64,000 bases of DNA from Caenorhabditis remanei. Taxonomy: Eukaryota > Nematoda > Chromadorea > Rhabditida > Rhabditidae. Shown one piece after another: positions 12,506 through 25,589 of this stretch; the stretch's first letter is position 1; each line of letters begins with the position of its first letter. The notes beneath the pieces were generated by a model that was not told the origin of the DNA, made no database searches, and worked only from the letters and a program-made list of their open reading frames with translations. The DNA is taken from contig NC_071332.1 in the NCBI RefSeq assembly GCF_010183535.1, positions 4,402,001 through 4,466,000 of the forward strand, given 5' to 3'. Made by a program: the position numbers and the translations under genes.

Positions 12506-12924
12506 TTGTGTGTATTAAATGTAGCCCATACTTCTCTTATTATGAATCACTTCCCAACGTTTGAGGAGAATTTTTTGAATCGATTTTTGCAAAATGTGAT
12601 AAATCGACCAGACGAGCTGGAGCCATTACATATAAACCGAAGGGAACATGATAAAGTGATGAAGTTTGTAAGAAAGAGGTTGCAAATCGTGAAGTGTGAA
12701 AAGTGTGAGGTAAATATAACCTTAAACTACTTCAGAAATTGTTAAAATTTTCCAGTTCTTCGACATCAGTCACGTGTTCGCAGAGGATGACAAGTACCTA
12801 ACTTTTGATAGAGATGAGTTAGTTGCATATGCGGACAACACCGGTCACATCACGGCGGCAGGAGTTAAATTATGTGAACCAGTATTTGAGAAACTTGCAA
12901 AGAAAGTTATGGACAATGTGTAGT
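12506..12924 (+). pseudogene. 3' fragment of an acyltransferase-3/SGNH (oac-type) gene
   Basis: Two exons correspond only to the C-terminal end of the three complete genes at 14184-23830. The first covers FPTFEENFLNRF..KCEKC and ends near 12710. The second runs from VFFDISHVFAEDDKYLTFD to the stop at 12924. It keeps the D-N-T-G-H segment that holds the predicted SGNH Asp and His, but lacks the membrane acyltransferase domain and the SGNH GNSY block. No plausible 5' exons lie upstream. It is a truncated relic of the same tandem family. Confidence 0.8.
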
Positions 12925-14183
12925 TTCAGTAATACTACGACCAAATAATTGCTTTGTATATGGGTCATACTTGGTTTGAATTATTACCAATAAAGTTAAT
13001 TGCATTAGCATCAAAACGGCTACCGAAATCTCACATATGCTCCTTTTTCTACATACTAAATCTTTGTAAATGGCTTTCTCGGAGTTGATACAGTTTGAAA
13101 CCCGTCGAGTTTGTTAGAATTGATCAATCAGTAAGGGAAACAGCTAAAGATTTGGATTCCTAGTTTTGTGCTTCGTAGTTTTTAGGTATTGAAATTTGGA
13201 GAATGCTCCTTGGGTTGACCATAAAGATAATAAATCCTTTGAAAAACGTCAAATTTGCGCCGAAATTGAAGTTATAATCAAACACATTGCGTTTTTAAAT
13301 GAAACCCAAATAATTATTTGCCAGAGCATATACGAAAATTATTCCGAAATTCAGCAAGAAAATTCTCCACGTATTCTCGACATCTTCATTACAATTCTTA
13401 ATGTATTAACCATTTTATGAACTATTCTTATCTCATAACATCCATAGACAATAATGTGCCATGTTAAAAAAACGTATTTAAAGTGAAATATATTCTGAAT
13501 AAACGTTTTTCATGATTGCAAAGTTATCAGCCAGCTAATTAGCTAGCTAATTAGCCCTTTAAAGTTGCTTGACCACTCCTTAAGTCTCTCACACTTCGTT
13601 TGTAGTTTGGAGACACCTTCTTCCCTGTCCGCTATTTTTCGATCTATGCGCATCTCAAGTATTCCTGATAGCTTTTCACTTCCACAGCATTCTTTTTTAA
13701 TTTTAAACTGCCGTCAAAAAAACACTTTTGTATAAATAGCCATTCTTGAGAACATGTATGGTTTTACTACGGTTATTCGTTTTCAAAGGACAGGTGGTGA
13801 ATCTTTTACCCTTACCGTAGTATAACCTGTATCAGACCGGCTTGCCTTGAGCTCTCGCATTTCCTGATATGCAATTGAATATTTTTATTACCAATTGTAT
13901 TTCTCCCTTAATAAAAAAACCAGTTCCCCCTACAGATCCTTATCTTGTAACCACTTTGCTTGCTTCCGCAACATAACTATATGACAAAACGAATCGAGGA
14001 TAACAATAATTCCCTTACTATCAATGCTGGCATTTTTCTGCTTTTTAACATTTTCCGCATGTAATTGTTGCGTTTTTTTCCTTCCCGGGGTCTCCGTTCT
14101 TCATAATTTATTTGTAACCCGATTTAATATCTTTTCGTAAAATACAACCAAATTTCTTTCTATGACTTCCATAATACACAGGA
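12925..14183. other. Intergenic between oac fragment and first complete oac-type gene
   Basis: No gene is supported here. The open frame at 13196-13420 has no family resemblance and no splice context. GCTAATTAGCTAGCTAATTAG near 13536-13553 is a short palindrome. Confidence 0.5.
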
Positions 14184-16603
14184 ATGCGACAAGATATACA
14201 ATGCCTCCGCGGCCTCGCTATAATTTTTGTGCTGAGTTTCCACCTATCCCCTAATTTATTTGTCAATGGTTACCTTGGTGTTGATATGTGAGTTTTTAGA
14301 AAAACTTTAGAAACATAACTTAATCTATAAATATTTCAGATTCTTTGTCATCTCCGGATTCCTTATGGCTAAAAATTTGACGAACCTAAACTTGCTGGAT
14401 GTACATGACTTCTTAAAGTTCTATTATAAAAGGTAAACTCTAGTGAACCTTAAAACTCAACAGTGGAAATTTCAGGTTCCGAAGAATTCTCCCCCTATAC
14501 TACCTTTCGATTTTCATAATTGTTATCATGGTTCATTTATATCTGCCAGATTTTCTATGGACGAATAACAACAGATACTCCTTGGCTTCCTTGTTCCTGA
14601 TAACTAACCAACTTGTTATTCATGACCAAGGGGATTATTTCACAGAGGTACTGGACTAAGGGAGCTCTCTGAAAAATTGAATAGTTCCAGTTTTTATCAT
14701 CGGCCTCCTCCATGAACGCATTCCTCCATCTATGGTCTTTATCCGTGGAGATGCAATTTTACCTACTCGTCCCATTCATTTTCCTGGGACTGCAATTTCT
14801 CAAGAAGGATTTTTTAAACGTATAAACCAGTAAGCTCGCTCCATTGAAATCTTTTCAAAATATTTCCAGCTAATTGCTGTCACACTCATCACTATCTTTG
14901 GGTTCATCGGTTTTGCAATCATCCTCGACAAGTTTGCCTTCAATTTCCTATTCCTCCGGTTATGGCAGTTTTCTGCTGGGTTCATTGCACTATTCTATAT
15001 CAAAATAAGGAAAACGAGACTACTTCCTAAGAAATCTGAAACCCCTGATGAAGGAAAATATAAATTCACTAGTCCTATCAACCAGCATGATCTCGTTATC
15101 AGTGCTCTCTCTATTCTTGCTCTTTGTATGCTGCCAAATGTGATACCAAAGTTAATTCTGAGACCATTGGTTACCCTGGCCACATCACTAATAATTGGAT
15201 GTCAATCTCAGGATTTACGGGTACGTAAATATTTTGAATTAGATATTTTTACTTCAGGTTTTAGATCTTAAACTCCAAAACGCTGAGCTACATTGGGGGT
15301 ATCTCTTATGTGTTGTATTTGGTCCACTGGCCAGTCATCTCTATTTTCCTGACAGCTACAGTTAACAGTTATCTGTTTTGTATTGGTAAGTAAACCTCAC
15401 TTATATTACACCTCTGCATTTAAAAAATTCCAGTCCTAATCTTCATACTATCCATAGTTCTTCATCATCTTTTCGAGAAACAATATCTGAAACTAGAAAT
15501 GAAAGGAATTTTCCCTTTGGTTCTCCTGCTTATCGCAACCAATGCATATCTACAATATAGCATTCGAAATGATTCTTTCTGGAAGTATCAATACACACCG
15601 GAGCAGAAATCAATTATTGAAAGAAACCATGAGACCTATGCGCCCTTGTATGATATTGAAACAAGACAAAGCAAATGTATGGAAAAAGATTTGGAGGTGG
15701 AGTTTGAAAAACATTACCTGCTTGGATATTGTAGACTTCCGGTGAGTAAACCGTGCAAATTCTAAAAAAAATCCTGATCAAAAAACTTCAGCCAGGTAAA
15801 AGAAACACTTCTGTAATGCTGATAGGGAACAGTTATATTCTTACGTTTGTGAATCAAATCGAGGAGCACTTCAAATTGAATTACTCAGAGTTTAGATATC
15901 TATCTATCATTGGTGAGTGATTATCTTGCTGCGTAGCGACAGACTTGAGTCTTCAGGCAGCTACGGTTTCTTCGCAAGCAGTTGGAAATTGTCACATCAA
16001 GCGTTGGAGCTTTCAAGGAAACAAGTTGAATTGCATAAACCGGATGTTCTTTTTGTGTTGCCGAGGTTTTTTGGCTCGCGGCGAATTTTTAGAATTCAGA
16101 GTGTGATTTTTTCAGATACATGCAAGATGCGAACTATCCACTTGAAGAAAACGATGAACTTGTAGAAGAAATGAATTCAAATATTGAGTTCTATGAAAGA
16201 TTCACCAAAAGAATATATATACTGGATGCCCTTCCTAATTGGAGCGAAAACTTTCAAACGTTGTTTTTACAAAATCTGATTACACGCCTAGATGATATGG
16301 AGCTCCTACACTTGAATAAGAAGAAGGCGGATCTAGAAATGAAGAATATCAGGAGAAGGCTGAAAATGATAAAATGCAACAAATGCAAGGTAAGGCTCCC
16401 ACATGTGTAACTCAAATTCTAGAACCTTTTTGCAGGTGTTTGACTTAAGTCATGTATTTCTGGAGGACGATAAGTATCTGACATTCGACAGGGACACTAT
16501 GCTATCATACATTGATAATACGGTTCATTTGAATGCGGCAGGAGTCAGGCCCTGTGATCCAGTTATTAAGAATTTGACTAGAGAGATTATGGATAGTTTG
16601 TAG
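14184..16603 (+). CDS. Acyltransferase-3/SGNH membrane protein, oac-type, copy 1
   Basis: It begins at ATG 14184 (MRQDIQCLRGLAIIF). The N-terminal half is the multi-pass acyltransferase-3 domain: QCLRG and FHLSP near residue 20 (the conserved His), FFVISGFLMA, RFRRILPLYY, HLWSLSVEMQFYLLVP, LRLWQFSAGF, and YLVHWPVISIF. The C-terminal half is an SGNH-like domain with GNSY (block I, exon near 15790-15910) and D-N-T-V-H-L-N near the end. The FEKQY segment joins the two. About a dozen exons are separated by short introns; one acceptor is TTTTAG at about 15268, because the earlier CAG leaves a stop in frame. The family is thought to O-acylate secreted or cell-surface substrates. The substrate here is unknown. 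Head-to-tail neighbours at 17020 and 21053 are paralogues. Confidence 0.85.
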
Positions 16604-17019
16604 TGTGCTTTAAAGTTGAAATTAAGAATTTTTGTGTTTGACAGGCTTAAAATTCATTTTTTGTACTTTACATGGAACAGGTTGGGACGAGTCGGTTCTA
16701 GTACGGCCTGATCATGTTCAAGGTTTCTAATTTTTGTTTTAGAATTAAGGACTTGGATACTTTATAGCAGCGCTGGCTGCAAATACATTCTACCGCGCCT
16801 TCATTAGAATCTCAATTTCTACTCCATTAACTTTCTATTAAGTAGTAACCGAACACACACATACACACTAATAATAACCAGTTTGTCTATCTGATCCTAG
16901 TTTACCAAACATGGATAGCCGCCAGTAATTTCCTTCCACAACACAACATGACAACTTACACCATCGGATAACACAATCATTCGGTTTTTTTTCCATACGG
17001 TTAATACTTTCTTTAAAAA
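16604..17019. other. Intergenic spacer between oac-type copies 1 and 2
   Basis: About 0.4 kb with no coding signal. It probably holds the 3' UTR of copy 1 and the promoter of copy 2. Confidence 0.5.
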
Positions 17020-19955
17020 ATGAGGGAAGATATACAATGTCTTCGTGGAATCGCTATTATATTTGTGCTACTATTTCACCTATGCCCAAATTTATTTGTG
17101 AATGGATTTCTGGGAGTTGATATGTAAGTAATTAACTTAATTATTAATTGTAACTTCTTAAATTTCAGATTCTTTGTGATATCCGGATTCCTAATGGCTA
17201 AAAACTTGACAAAGGCAAAGCTAGTAAAAATTCATGATTTTTTGTTGTTTTATTATATGAGGTGAGATTTGATAGCATTTATTTATTACAAATGAAAGAT
17301 TGTTTTCCAGATTCCGAAGAATTCTTCCAATGTACTTCTTGGCTGTCTTCATGACAGTTGTGATGGTTCATTTATTTTTGGGGGATTTTTTATGGAAGAA
17401 TAATAATAGATACTCGTTGGCCTCCCTGTTAATGGTCACTAATCAACTGGTTATTCATGATCAGGCGGATTATTTTAATGAGGTACGTTCTGAGGTATCA
17501 GCAGTTAATTGAAATTCCACTAGAATCATAATTAGCCTAATTAGATCAAAACTGATACTAATTAGAGGTAACAAAGTTTAGAATGACTCGAAATAGGTTA
17601 ATTGACTGAAAAATGCAGCAGAATCCTAAATTTTCCAGTTTTTTGCTTCCACGTCCTCCATAAACGGATTCCTCCACCTATGGTCATTATCCCTTGAGAT
17701 GCAATTCTATCTATTCGTTCCTATCATTTTCTTCGGGCTTCAATTTCTCAAGCACGATTATTTGAAGGTACGTCTCTTCTACAGGACCCCGGAATGCTCT
17801 ATCCAAAATTTCAAATTCCAGCTTATCACAGTATCCCTCATAACTATATTCGGTTACATCGCCTTTGCAATGATCCTCGACAAGTTCGCCTTCAACTTCA
17901 TGTTCCTCCGGTTGTGGCAGTTTTCTGCGGGATTCATGGCTTTGTTCTGGAGCAAGATTCAGAATAGTAAAGAGCTCCCGAAAAAGTCGGATACAGAATC
18001 GGAATCTCCATCATCGAAATGTCCATTCACTAAAAACGACATTGTGACTATTTCCCTATGTATTCTAAGCCTGTGTTTATTACCTAGGGAAGTCGAAGTA
18101 CTGGTTCTTAGACCAGTAGTCACGTTAGCTACCGCTCTGATTATTGCAAGTGAATCTCAGGGTTTTCAGGTAAGAAATATCACTGTGACGCATTTTGCGA
18201 TTTATTCTTATTTTCAGATTTTAAAATCCGACACCCTCTGCTATATCGGAGACATTTCCTATGTGATGTACTTGGTTCACTGGCCTGTCATTTCAATTTT
18301 CTTAGCTTCTACTGTCAAAAGTTATATATTTTGTATTTGTAAGTTTTTAAGTTTTCCCTAGACCATCAAACCTCGATGTATTGATTCCAGTAACCATATT
18401 CATCGCCTCAATTCTTCTTCATCATCTTTTCGAGAAACAATATTTAAAGCTTAACATGAAGGGAGTCTTCCCTCTGATATTCCTACTCATCGCTGCTAAT
18501 TCCTACCTTCAATATAGCATTCGTAACGACACCTTCTGGAAAAATGACTTCCCAGCAGAAACCCGTCAGATTATTGACCAGAACTTAGTGATGTATACCT
18601 CACTATGGGATTTGGAAGCCAGGAAGGATAAGTGCATAGAGACGGATATAGAGACACCGTTTCCGAAAGGTCATCTCAAAGGGTACTGTAGATATCCGGT
18701 AGGTCAAACTCAGTACTATCTTCAGCAAATAGTTGATTTAGCGAGGCCATGGAAACTTCTCAATTATGATGCTCGGCAATAGTTACGTATTGAATCTGGA
18801 AGAGCACATGCGAGCTCATTTCAACTATAACTATTCGGATTATCGGTACATGTCGGTTATAGGTAATAAACAAAAATAACAAACTTCGGGGGCAAGTAAC
18901 TATCAGATTTTTATTTTCAGCTAGCTACGGTTTGTACTCAGATCATACTCTACTTTCACAACAAGCATTGGAGTTTTCAAAGCAGCAGGTGGAGAATCAT
19001 AAGCCGGATGTTTTGTTCATAGTTGCTAGGTTAGTTTGAACTAAAGGCGAGACTTGGGCAAGATTTGGGCAAGCAGTGAGCAAGACTTATACAAGGTTTA
19101 GACAAAACCTGGGCATTATCTAGGCAAAGTCTCGGCATGGCCAAGAAAAACCTGGATAAGGTTAAGAAAAATCCTGGGAAGGAGCCAAGCAACCTTTAGG
19201 CAAACCTTGACAAGACCTTACTAGATTCAGACATACGTACCTGGTCAAGACCCGGACAAGATCTGGAAAAACCATACGCAAAACCTTGAAAGGATCTGTG
19301 CAAGGCTTTGGTAACTCTAAGCATAACATAGGCAAGATCGGATTTTGAAAAGATCTCGAAAACACACTAAAGACGTCCCCGCCACCTCTCCAACTCATTC
19401 ATTTTTTGTACATATTCCAGGTACATGGAAAACATCAAAGACCCTATCCAAGTCAACGATCCACTCACCCAACAAATCAACGAGACTATTGCATTTTATG
19501 AAAAGTAAATCACCCTGTCATATTATTTTTACACTATTCGTTTCAGATTTGTCAAAAAACTGTACATCCTTGACGCCCATCCAAAATATCATGAAAACTT
19601 TCTCAACCTATTTTTACACTATGCAGTAACTAGGCCTGATGATATGGAGGTTCTTCACCTAGACAAAAAACAAGCGGACGATGAAATGAGACCGGTGAAA
19701 AGGAGGTTTTCAAAAATTAAGTGTAATAAGTGTCAAGTGAGTTGTTTTTTTTTTTTGCGAAAACGATTTCCTAAGTTTTTTTTTCAGTTTTTCGACTTGA
19801 GCCGTGTATTCTTGCTAGGTGATAAGTACCTAACCTATGATAAGGATACCATGCTATCATATGTTGACAACTCGGTTCATCTTACTGGTCCAGGAGTCAA
19901 AAAATGCGAGCCAGTCTTCCAGAAAGTGGCAAGAGAGATAATGGATAGTATATGA
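17020..19955 (+). CDS. Acyltransferase-3/SGNH membrane protein, oac-type, copy 2
   Basis: It starts at ATG 17020 (MREDIQCLRGIAII) and stops with TGA at 19955. It has the same domain order as copy 1: QCLRG, FHLCP, FFVISGFLMA, RFRRILPMYF, LHLWSLSLEMQFY, LRLWQFSAGF, YLVHWPVISIF, FEKQYLKL, then GNSY in MMLGNSYVLN near 18770, and D-N-S-V-H-L at the end. All exon joins I checked keep the frame, including a short intron after GYCRYP (acceptor TGATTTAG). The intron at about 19031-19420 is unusually long and is filled with degenerate GGCAAGAC-like repeats. I see no disabling change. Confidence 0.85.
19031..19350 (+). repeat. Degenerate tandem repeat inside an intron of oac-type copy 2
   Basis: Variants of a CAAGACTTGGGCAAG / CAAAACCTTG unit follow each other irregularly. 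The array expands this intron to about 390 bp, while most introns in this cluster are about 40-60 bp. Confidence 0.6.
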
Positions 19956-21052
19956 TTTAGTAAAAAATTAAATAAAAGGTTTCTATCACTTGTCCAGTGT
20001 CCTTCGATCTTTTAAACTTTCCGACCCAATACCATTAGTCTCGCTCGATTTGCCATTTTCAAAAGTCATCTCGGAAAGGAGGCACCCATTTGCAGTGATG
20101 TATGTGAATGTAGGATGCTGTCTCTCTTTCTTTCTTAATTCTCATCTCTTGAGATCACGCAGAGAAAAAAACCTGATGAATGGTGACACAAACTATCACA
20201 CAGAATGGGAAAATGGAGTGGGGGAGGAGGAAAAGGAAAGGGAGATGAGGGACTGACGATTTTGGTTTTGTAGGGTAAAAAGTAATACATTTTCTGAAAA
20301 ATCGAATGAGACTGAATAATTTAAGATCTTAATGAGAAATAACAAATTTCGAAACCGCTAAATTTTGCATAGTAGGCAGATCAGTTTCCATTCCGGAAAG
20401 AAATTCTACCCGCGTCCTATAACTGTACTCTTTTTTGACCAGTGTTCCAGTGCGAGGCGTAAGGTCCGCAACAAACAGATTCGAATTTTTCCTAGTCACA
20501 TTGCGTGCGCACCGCGGTTTACATTGAAAGATATGACTAATAAATTTAAAAATCTTTGGCACTCAACCAAGTATTTTTTGGCACCGTGCCAACCGTTGTG
20601 CGACGGAGCGCGTTTCCGCGATCTTACGCCTCGCACTACTGTGATAATGCAAACCAGCAATCAACCTAATTGTCGGGCTTTGCGATTCTCGGAATTTATA
20701 TCTCCCGAAGGAGAAGATAACGACGCCAAAACACAATCATCATTCTTAGAGAACATTTATAAATAAAATCACTATACTATATGAATTTTTTCTACACTTT
20801 GGTTACTCCAAGCCTTTCAAGGTACCCAAAGATACAATCTGTATTCTAATCTTCAATGTCTCATCTTCTGATCTTTTACGATAAAAAATCAAGAACCTTT
20901 GTGTGTATTCAAGTGTGTTTTGAGTGCGTCTGTAGTTTGAATGAGATCGAATCTTGATAACGCGTTCAGAACATAATGTCGTTGCGATCCAGGCAATCTG
21001 ATTTTTTATTCAATTCAATTTTATATTATACAACAAAAAATTTTGTCAGAAA
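19956..21052. other. Intergenic between oac-type copies 2 and 3
   Basis: It contains a probable miniature inverted-repeat element (20449-20637). The open frames at 19990-20256 and 20365-20766 have no family support, and the second overlaps the repeat. Confidence 0.5.
20449..20637. repeat. Miniature inverted-repeat element
   Basis: It begins AGTGCGAGGCGTAAGGTCCG and ends with the inverted counterpart ATCTTACGCCTCGCACT, about 16 bp of terminal inverted repeat over a 189-bp element with no coding capacity. Confidence 0.65.
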
Positions 21053-23830
21053 ATGAGAAAAGACATCCAATGCCTTCGTGGAGTCGCTATCATCTGTGTA
21101 TTTCTGTATCATCTATTCCCAACTTTGTTTGTAAACGGATTTCTTGGAGTTGATATATTCTTTGTGATCTCCGGATACCTGATGGGTAGGAATTTAACGA
21201 GAACTGATATTACAAAAGTTCAAGATATATTAAGATTTTATTACAGAAGGTGAGTTACATGAATTTATATTCATTCACGCATGTCTAGAATTTTCAGATT
21301 CAAAAGAATTTTACCATTGTATTTCCTAGTTATCTTCTTAACTGTTGTCCTGGTTCATATCTACCTAGAAGATTTTCTATGGGAGAATAACGACAGATAC
21401 TCTTTGGCTTCACTATTCCTGTGGACTAACCAGTTGGTTATAGAGGATCAAGCGGATTATTTTAGAGAGGTACTATGTCAGAGAACTTACTAGGGAAGGC
21501 CCCCCCCCAAATGACCGTGGAGATATGGAACGTGACCTGTATCGTACTAAAGCTGAAACGACGCTGATTCCAAAAATATATTCAGTTTTTGCCCTCGAGG
21601 TCTGTTTTTCGAGAAAAACGAGGTCAAAGTTTAAATTTTTGTGAAAAAATATTTGCAGCGTAGACAGCGCTCCGAACTTTGACCTTGTTTCTTCTCAAAT
21701 ACCAGATCTTCAGGAAAAATTGAATATATTCGCAATCAACGCCTTCTCAGCTTTCCAATGATATAGGTCACGTCCTATAACTCCACGGTCACTCGAGAGC
21801 CTTCCATAGATAGGTAATCAAAAAAATTACAGTTTCAAGCAGAGCGCTCCTCCCTAAACGTCTTCGTGCACCTCTGGTCTTTATCCCTTGAAATGCAATT
21901 CTACATTTTCGTTCCTTTCATTTTCATTGGACTTCAAATTCTCCGGAAAGATATTTTAAAATTAATCGCAGTCTCCTTGATTACTATAACTGTATTCAAC
22001 TTGTTTGCCACAATCAACCCTCAATTCTCATTTAATTTTATGTTTCTCCGGTTATGGCAGTTCTCAGCAGGATTTGTAGCTTTGTTTTGGAACAAAGTGG
22101 CATTTTTTGATATGCAAAAGGACACAGATAGTCCTATCAGCTATCCGATGAGCCTAGAAGACATCGTGATTATCGCGCTATCAGTTATCTCAATATGCCT
22201 ACTCCCGTCCAAAGTAGATGTAATGATATCGAGACCTCTGGTAACTATGGCAACGGCTCTGATAATAACTCTGGAATCCAAAAGTAATCAGGTAATTGTA
22301 AACAATGACTTTGTTTAAAAATTTTCTATTATTTTCCAGATTTTTGAATCCAAAGCTCTCGGATACATCGGAGATATTTCCTATGTGGTGTACCTGGTTC
22401 ACTGGCCAGTTTTGTCAATTTTCATTTCAGCAACTGTGAATAGTCATTTGTTTTGCATAAGTAAGCTTATAATATCCATTTTGATCTACATTTCAATACG
22501 TTTTCAGTGATCACCTTTATCGCATCTATAATTCTCCATCACATTTTTGAAAAACAGTATCTGCAGTTATCCTGGAAAGGGGTGATCCCTCTGATTATAG
22601 TGCTGATCCTTGGAAACTCTTACCTCCAGTATAGTATTAGAAACGATACATTTTGGAAAACCACGATTCCTCCGGAAATTGAAGATGTCGTTCATTCTAA
22701 CAAAAAGTTTTTTGAATATTTCTGGAAAGTCGAGCCACAAAATGAGAAATGTATAGAAACGGAAATTCAACCACTGTATGAGAAGATGTACGGATATTGC
22801 AAGTTTCCGGTAAGATTTTGATTCAATGAAAATTATTTAACTAACAAAATTTATTTAGCAAGGTCGTGGAAACTTCTCCATTATGATGCTCGGCAATAGT
22901 TACGTGATGAATCTTGGAGAACACATCAGAGCGCATTTCCATCATAACTACTCAGACTATAGATATGTTGCAATAAATGGGGAGCTAATATAGAAAACGG
23001 GGATAGTTGATAATACTGTAGATATTTTTAGAGGGGTACGGTATCTACGCAGATTCCCCGATATCACACCGAGGGTTGGAGGTAGGAAAGCAGCAAGTCG
23101 AGATGTATAAGCCGGATGTATTGATGATAGTAGCGAGGTTAGTTTGAAAGACAGATTTTGAGTCTACACTTCTTAAAGTTCATGCTCAGAAATATACAGT
23201 GGGTTAGGGGTTCAAACAAAAAAGTTGGTTGCTTTGGGTTCTATCTCTTTCTTCCATCTTTTTAAGCATACCTTAATTCGAAAAATTTTCAGATACACCA
23301 GAGCTATGAAAACCTCCGTGTCCCCAGACGACCAGTATGTTAAACAAATGAATGAAGCTATATCCTTTTATGAGAAGTAGGTATTTGGAAACCCCGTTAA
23401 CTCGTCCATTATAACCATTTTCAGATTCACCAAGAAAATCTACATTATGGATGCACACCCTTTATATAGTCTTGGATTCCTCAACCTATATCTACACTAC
23501 CTCATTCAAAAACCTGGTGAACTTGAGTCCCTCCACCTGAAAAAGAAGCTGGCAGATGAAGAAATGAGTAATGTGAAGAAGAGGTTTAGTATGTTGAAAT
23601 GTGAGAAGTGTCAGGTATTTTTTGGAAATGATGAAATTTTGTAATTATTTTAAATTTTTCAGCTCTTCGATTTGAGTAGTGTATTTGTGGAAGGTGACAA
23701 GTACCTCACTTTTGATAGGGAAACAAAGTTATCTTATGTTGACAACACTGTACATATTACAAGTGCAGGATTAGAGAAGATGGATCCATTATTCAAGAAA
23801 CTTGCAGAGGATGTTATGGATAATTTTTAA
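21053..23830 (+). CDS. Acyltransferase-3/SGNH membrane protein, oac-type, copy 3 (possibly impaired)
   Basis: It starts at ATG 21053 (MRKDIQCLRGVAII) and stops with TAA at 23830. It has the same motif order as its neighbours: FFVISGYLMG, HLWSLSLEMQFY, LRLWQFSAGF, YLVHWPVLSIF, FEKQYLQL, MMLGNSYVMN at about 22890, and D-N-T-V-H near 23745. Two introns present in copies 1 and 2 are absent: after GVDI, and within the QILRKDILKLIAV region. The donor that should follow AATG at 22979 reads GG, not GT, and read-through meets TAG within about 15 bases. Either a cryptic site is used or the gene is damaged. One intron (about 21470-21832) carries a foldback insertion. Confidence 0.75.
21500..21810. repeat. 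Foldback element in an intron of oac-type copy 3
   Basis: The left part (TGACCGTGGAGATATGGAAC, GTGACCT, AAGCTGA) faces its inverted relative at the right end (GGTCACGTCC, TCCACGGTCA near 21767-21793). The arms are imperfect, about 150 bp each. It has no coding capacity. Confidence 0.75.
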
Positions 23831-23868
23831 AATATTCTTTATCATATAAACCAAACAATTATTACGCT

Positions 23869-25054
23869 TCAAATACTGAATACTTGTTTACTCCGTTCCA
23901 CCAGTGAAGTTTCCACATCTTTCCGCCGTCTCAATAACCTGCAAAACACAAAACACATATTTCTGACTTCAAACTAGAGTCAACTTACCTTGCACAAAAC
24001 ATCCGATAAGGTTTGATATAAAGAAGATAAGTGAATGGAGAGAACATTGGCATGGGTAAGGTGCAGGCAAAAATAGAGTATTCTAGGATAGGATTAGTGA
24101 AAATTCCAAGTTGGGCACTTAGGTAGGATAGGACTCCAATGACAAAGATGAAAGGGATGATGGCTTGGATTGTGAGGCACTGAAAGTGATTTTTCTTTCT
24201 TTTTCTCTACTTCTCTTACCTAATAGTTGTCGGCTTGTATCTCAGAGCTAGCAAAAAGTTGTCAACTACAAAAATGAAAAAATAACAAAAAAAACCTACC
24301 TTCAATATCTGTGAATGATAAGATTTTGCATCTTTTGATAACATCCCTGTCTTCTTCAGCAACTCTTTTATCACTTTATGCCTCAATACAAAAATTGCGA
24401 CATAAACCGGGAAGATAGGAACACAAAGATGTGCGATAACATATATTGAGGCAAAGTCTTTTATAGTAGGAATTCCAGCAAGTAGACCGTCTACGTGAGC
24501 CAAGTCATATTGCGGGAAGAACTTATTGGCTAGTGGAAGAATAGTTTCTCGGTCAGCAATTGTTGGCCAATAGATCACCGCTTGGATGAATGAAGGAATA
24601 TAGATCATTAGTATTATCAAGGATAAAATTCTTCTCGGTATCACCGGATGATGGAGCACATAATATCGATATGAAAATGATAAAAGGAGGGACCAGACAT
24701 TATGTGGGAAGCAGTGGTAGAAGATACTCAATCCAATTTTGCAAGATAGTGGACCAGTGTATTGACATAACCCGTGGAACACATAAATATAAGTGACATC
24801 AAATGGAGGGATTATGAACCTTAACGCTAAGAAATCAAAACCAAGTTTCAAAAAGTGTTCACATACCTCAATTGAATAAAAATATCCATCAAGCATTCCG
24901 TAAAATCAGTAAGGGCAAAATTGATAATAAGTGTTGCATACGACTTTGTTTGTTTCGGAGTCTTTGTAATCACTGCGTAGAGAAGCAATAGATTTGCAAC
25001 ACATCCGAAAGCGGAGCCGAATGCGTGCCAAATGAATATAAAAGTTAGGAACAT
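23869..25054 (-). CDS. Serpentine chemoreceptor, class Srd-like 7TM GPCR
   Basis: ATG at 25054 gives MFLTFIFIWHAFGS. TM1-TM2 reads NLLLLYAVITKTPKQTKSY and IINFALTDF, followed by GLCQYTGP, YSLLLSFSYRYYVL-type TM3 and IYIPSFIQ, all Srd hallmarks. Later exons give a cytoplasmic RHKVIKELLKKTG and a last TM ending in IKPYRMF. The first intron uses the acceptor TTAAG (about 24829), since the earlier TTAG breaks the frame. The end is either 23869 or 23888 depending on the last acceptor phase. Srd receptors are expected in chemosensory neuron cilia; the ligand is unknown. The gene is convergent with oac-type copy 3, only about 40 bp away. Confidence 0.82.
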
Positions 25055-25589
25055 GTTTCTAAAAAACTGAACTTCTGAGATTGAGGGGGTGCGACATGCA
25101 ATTAGAATATGGATGAGCGGATTCAGAATCAACTGGAAATAGTAGTTCCTGTCTAGAAGAGGGGGAGGGATGAACCTTATAACACTGTTTAAAAACTGGA
25201 AGGAACATAACATTAGTTCAAACTTTGAAATTTGTAAGTTAAGCGATTTCAAAAACAATTTTTTATTTGGTAAATTCAACATTTTTTGAAAAAAAAATCT
25301 ATGCCAAAAGCTTTAAAAAATCTTGATCTAGAAAAAAAGAACCACCGAATGGAAATCATTAGCTCTCTCAACTCGGCCGAACAAACATTTTTCAGTTCAC
25401 TGAACCCGTAGTGATGTGGGTGTCAACGGAATTCATACTTCACATCTGCCTAACACTCGACGGAAAATTCGCAGATGACACCATTTTGAACGCATTATTC
25501 TCGTAGGCAATCGAAGAATGTGCTCCGCTGAGTGGGAATATGAAAAATCGGCTGCGTAGAATGTGGCGGATTACCTGAAACTATTGTTT
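25055..25589. other. Intergenic between Srd gene and GPCR-1
   Basis: No coding signal. The upstream in-frame extension MLNLPNKKLF at 25282 is open but lacks receptor features, so I did not use it as the Srd start. Confidence 0.5.

Noticed and set aside
20365..20766. 133-residue plus-strand frame
   Set aside because: It overlaps a miniature inverted-repeat element and has no recognisable domain or splice context.
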